Below are positions 7,133-8,010 of a stretch of 8,010 nucleotides of DNA, piece by piece (positions within the stretch are counted from its first letter, which is position 1; each line of letters begins with the position of its first letter). The notes below the pieces were generated by a model. The model ran no database searches and was not told where the DNA came from. It saw only the letters and a list, made by a program, of their open reading frames with translations. The stretch covers positions 1 through 8,010 of the forward strand of contig JAITDQ010000085.1 of NCBI GenBank assembly GCA_031282485.1, given 5' to 3'. Source of the DNA: Tannerella sp. GTDB lineage: Bacteria > Bacteroidota > Bacteroidia > Bacteroidales > Tannerellaceae. The position numbers and the translations under genes were made by a program.

Positions 7133-7154
7133 TGTTTCTCCGTATGATTGCTTG

Positions 7155-7201
7155 ACAGGGACAAAGGTAGTGTTTTCACTATCAAAAACAAGTATCCCTG
7201 T
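7155..7201 (-). promoter_or_regulatory. hicAB promoter with two nested inverted repeats (probable HicB operator)
   Basis: On the minus strand TTG (7189-7191) is followed after 19 nt by TACCTTTG (7162-7169), a full Bacteroidota promoter match. A perfect 7-bp inverted repeat flanks it exactly: ACAGGGA at 7155-7161 and TCCCTGT at 7195-7201, arm centres 40 bp apart. A second dyad, TAGTG-TTTT-CACTA (7168-7181), sits between the -7 and -33 elements. HicB proteins with a DNA-binding domain autorepress their operon at such sites, so one or both dyads are likely operators. Confidence 0.6.
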
Positions 7202-7236
7202 AATTATTTTTTCCGGGTTATGTTTAAATGCATTTT

Positions 7237-7446
7237 CGTTGCGCGTGCTCGAAACGTTGTTGCGTGTACTCAAAACATCGTTGCGCGTGCTCAAAACATC
7301 GTTGCGCGTGCTCAAAACATCATTGCGAGTGTTCAAAACATCGTTGCGCGTACCCAAAACGTCGTTGCGCATGTTCAAAACATTGTCGCGCATACCCGCA
7401 TCGTCGTTTTGTATGTTCGCGACATTGTTGCGAACACACGAAACAT
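7237..7446. repeat. Ten tandem copies of a 21-bp unit (minisatellite), open in the frame that enters hicA
   Basis: Ten head-to-tail units with starts at 7237, 7258, 7279, 7300, 7321, 7342, 7363, 7384, 7405 and 7426, with no insertion or deletion. The two units at 7279-7320 are identical; units 1-7 differ from these by up to three bases, while units 8-10 are much more worn. Because 21 is a multiple of three, several frames stay open. The minus frame from ATG 7451-7453 reads as a heptad NDVL(S/N/G)TR and continues without a stop into hicA. One plus frame reads LRVLKTS and another ARAQNIV. In the five variant units among 1-7, 7 of 13 base changes fall in the third codon position of the minus frame, which hints weakly that NDVLSTR was translated. 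Its function is unknown. Confidence 0.85.
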
Positions 7447-7692
7447 TATTCATTACGTTTTTCGCTGCAATTCCCTTTTTTCCAGACGACGAATAATGTC
7501 GTCTTCATATCAGCGCACGGTTAACGGCGTTTGTTTGGAAGATTTATTCTTAGTAAACAGCTTGCGCGCGTACTTTATTATTATTGATTATATATATTGC
7601 CTCCGCACTCAAAGCGCTCCTTCTTCTATCAGATTATTCATCAAGGCATACATGGCAAGGCCGGCTAATTTACAGCGATAATACGCAACAAA
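7447..7692. other. Intergenic stretch without a convincing gene
   Basis: About 245 bp between the tandem repeat and the right-edge gene. On the minus strand there are two short overlapping fragments. One reads AMYALMNNLIEEGAL and stops with TGA near 7611; the other, from a TTG just there, reads SAEAIYIINNNK and stops near 7553. They could be a frameshifted gene remnant, but neither matches a family I know. A perfect 6-bp inverted repeat (GACGAC 7485-7490, GTCGTC 7498-7503) has no U tract in the expected place, so I do not call it a terminator. No promoter matching the Bacteroidota consensus was seen for the repeat-containing frame. Confidence 0.4.
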
Positions 7693-8010
7693 TTAACATC
7701 CGACAACGGTTACCTCGTCTTTCTCCGTCCACCGCAGGCGTTTCGACCATGCGGGCTTGTTCGGGCGGCGGTCAAAGATTATCAGGTAACATTTCGCCGG
7801 TGTGCCGTTTTTCGACTGTAGAAGCACCGGCGAAAATGTATCGCGGTAACGCAACGTCTGACGGAGACCTTCCGTCATCACCGCATCGAAGGAACGTCCC
7901 CGGCGGAGCAGTTTAATTTCGAGTATGTTCCATGCGCCGTTATATTCTACGGCCAAATCCATGCGGCCACGTCCGGCGGCATATTCCCGTTCGATGCGGC
8001 CGTGCCCGTT
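7693..8010 (-). CDS. C-terminal part of a PD-(D/E)XK-like protein, probably an AAA-ATPase family member (partial, runs off right edge)
   Basis: The minus-strand frame is open from the window edge to TAA at 7693-7695, giving the last 105 residues. It begins NGHGRIEREYAAGRGRMDLAV and contains ILEIKLL. Asp18 of the visible part with Glu31-x-Lys33 forms the D...ExK core of the PD-(D/E)XK nuclease fold, and Q51/Y55 in EGLRQTLRYRD fit its following helix. The end, CYLIIFDRR...W.....EVTVVGC, is typical of Bacteroidales ATP-binding proteins with an N-terminal AAA domain and this nuclease-like tail. The ATPase part is outside the window, so that assignment is inference. The internal ATG at 7960-7962 is not the start, since the conserved RIEREY.AGRGR segment precedes it. 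Function in the cell is not established for this family. Confidence 0.75.
   Translation of the reverse strand, partial: NGHGRIEREYAAGRGRMDLAVEYNGAWNILEIKLLRRGRSFDAVMTEGLRQTLRYRDTFSPVLLQSKNGTPAKCYLIIFDRRPNKPAWSKRLRWTEKDEVTVVGC

Noticed and set aside
7237..7446. CRISPR array
   Set aside because: The 21-bp units abut each other with no unique spacers, and no cas genes are present.
7133..7453. Annotating HicA as a 171-residue protein
   Set aside because: A consensus promoter and a GGAG ribosome site place the start at 7132, and 64 residues is the normal family size.
7485..7503. GACGAC...GTCGTC hairpin as a terminator
   Set aside because: The stem is only 6 bp and no U tract follows it on either strand.
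1..8010. An entirely new multi-gene defence or metabolic system
   Set aside because: The right end has accessory features (TA pair, repeat, partial ATPase/nuclease-like gene), but they are not packed into one operon and each is explained separately. The window is too short on the right to claim a system.

Overview
The window looks like chromosomal DNA of a member of the Bacteroidota, most likely order Bacteroidales. Four intergenic gaps carry the characteristic Bacteroidota promoter (TTG or TTTG, 19-21 nt, then TAnnTTTG). Most start codons lack a Shine-Dalgarno sequence, intergenic DNA is very AT-rich next to roughly half-GC genes, and the UvrA, KamA-like and HicA proteins have a Bacteroidales look. 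The genus cannot be told from the sequence alone.

Layout from left to right. (1) Bases 1-63, minus strand: the first codons of a lipoprotein gene that runs off the left edge, with its own promoter at 184-214. (2) Bases 301-4174, minus strand: a compact DNA-repair operon read right to left. It consists of a tiny 31-codon ORF, uvrA, a 72-residue protein of unknown function, and a YigZ/IMPACT-family protein whose start codon directly abuts the previous stop. (3) Bases 4175-4364: a divergent promoter region with back-to-back Bacteroidota promoters, one for the uvrA operon and one for the next gene. (4) Bases 4365-6458, plus strand: a long (697-residue) radical-SAM/PLP aminomutase of the KamA family. 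Its two substrate-side-chain positions carry Lys and Asn instead of the two Asp of lysine 2,3-aminomutase. That is the pattern reported for glutamate 2,3-aminomutase, so a beta-glutamate-forming enzyme is the best guess. (5) Bases 6499-7132, minus strand: a HicA-HicB type II toxin-antitoxin pair with a recognisable promoter and two nested inverted repeats that look like HicB operators. (6) Bases 7237-7446: ten head-to-tail copies of a 21-bp unit, open in the frame that runs into hicA. (7) Bases 7693-8010, minus strand: the C-terminal PD-(D/E)XK-like part of a protein that runs off the right edge, probably an AAA-type ATPase/nuclease-like protein common in Bacteroidales.

The left half is housekeeping (nucleotide excision repair and neighbours) and the right end (toxin-antitoxin, minisatellite, orphan ATPase/nuclease-like gene) is accessory in character. 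I found no CRISPR array, insertion sequence, tRNA or rRNA. The observations most worth a second look are the substrate-pocket signature and large N-terminal extension of the aminomutase, the 21-bp repeat fused in frame to hicA, and the operator architecture of hicAB.
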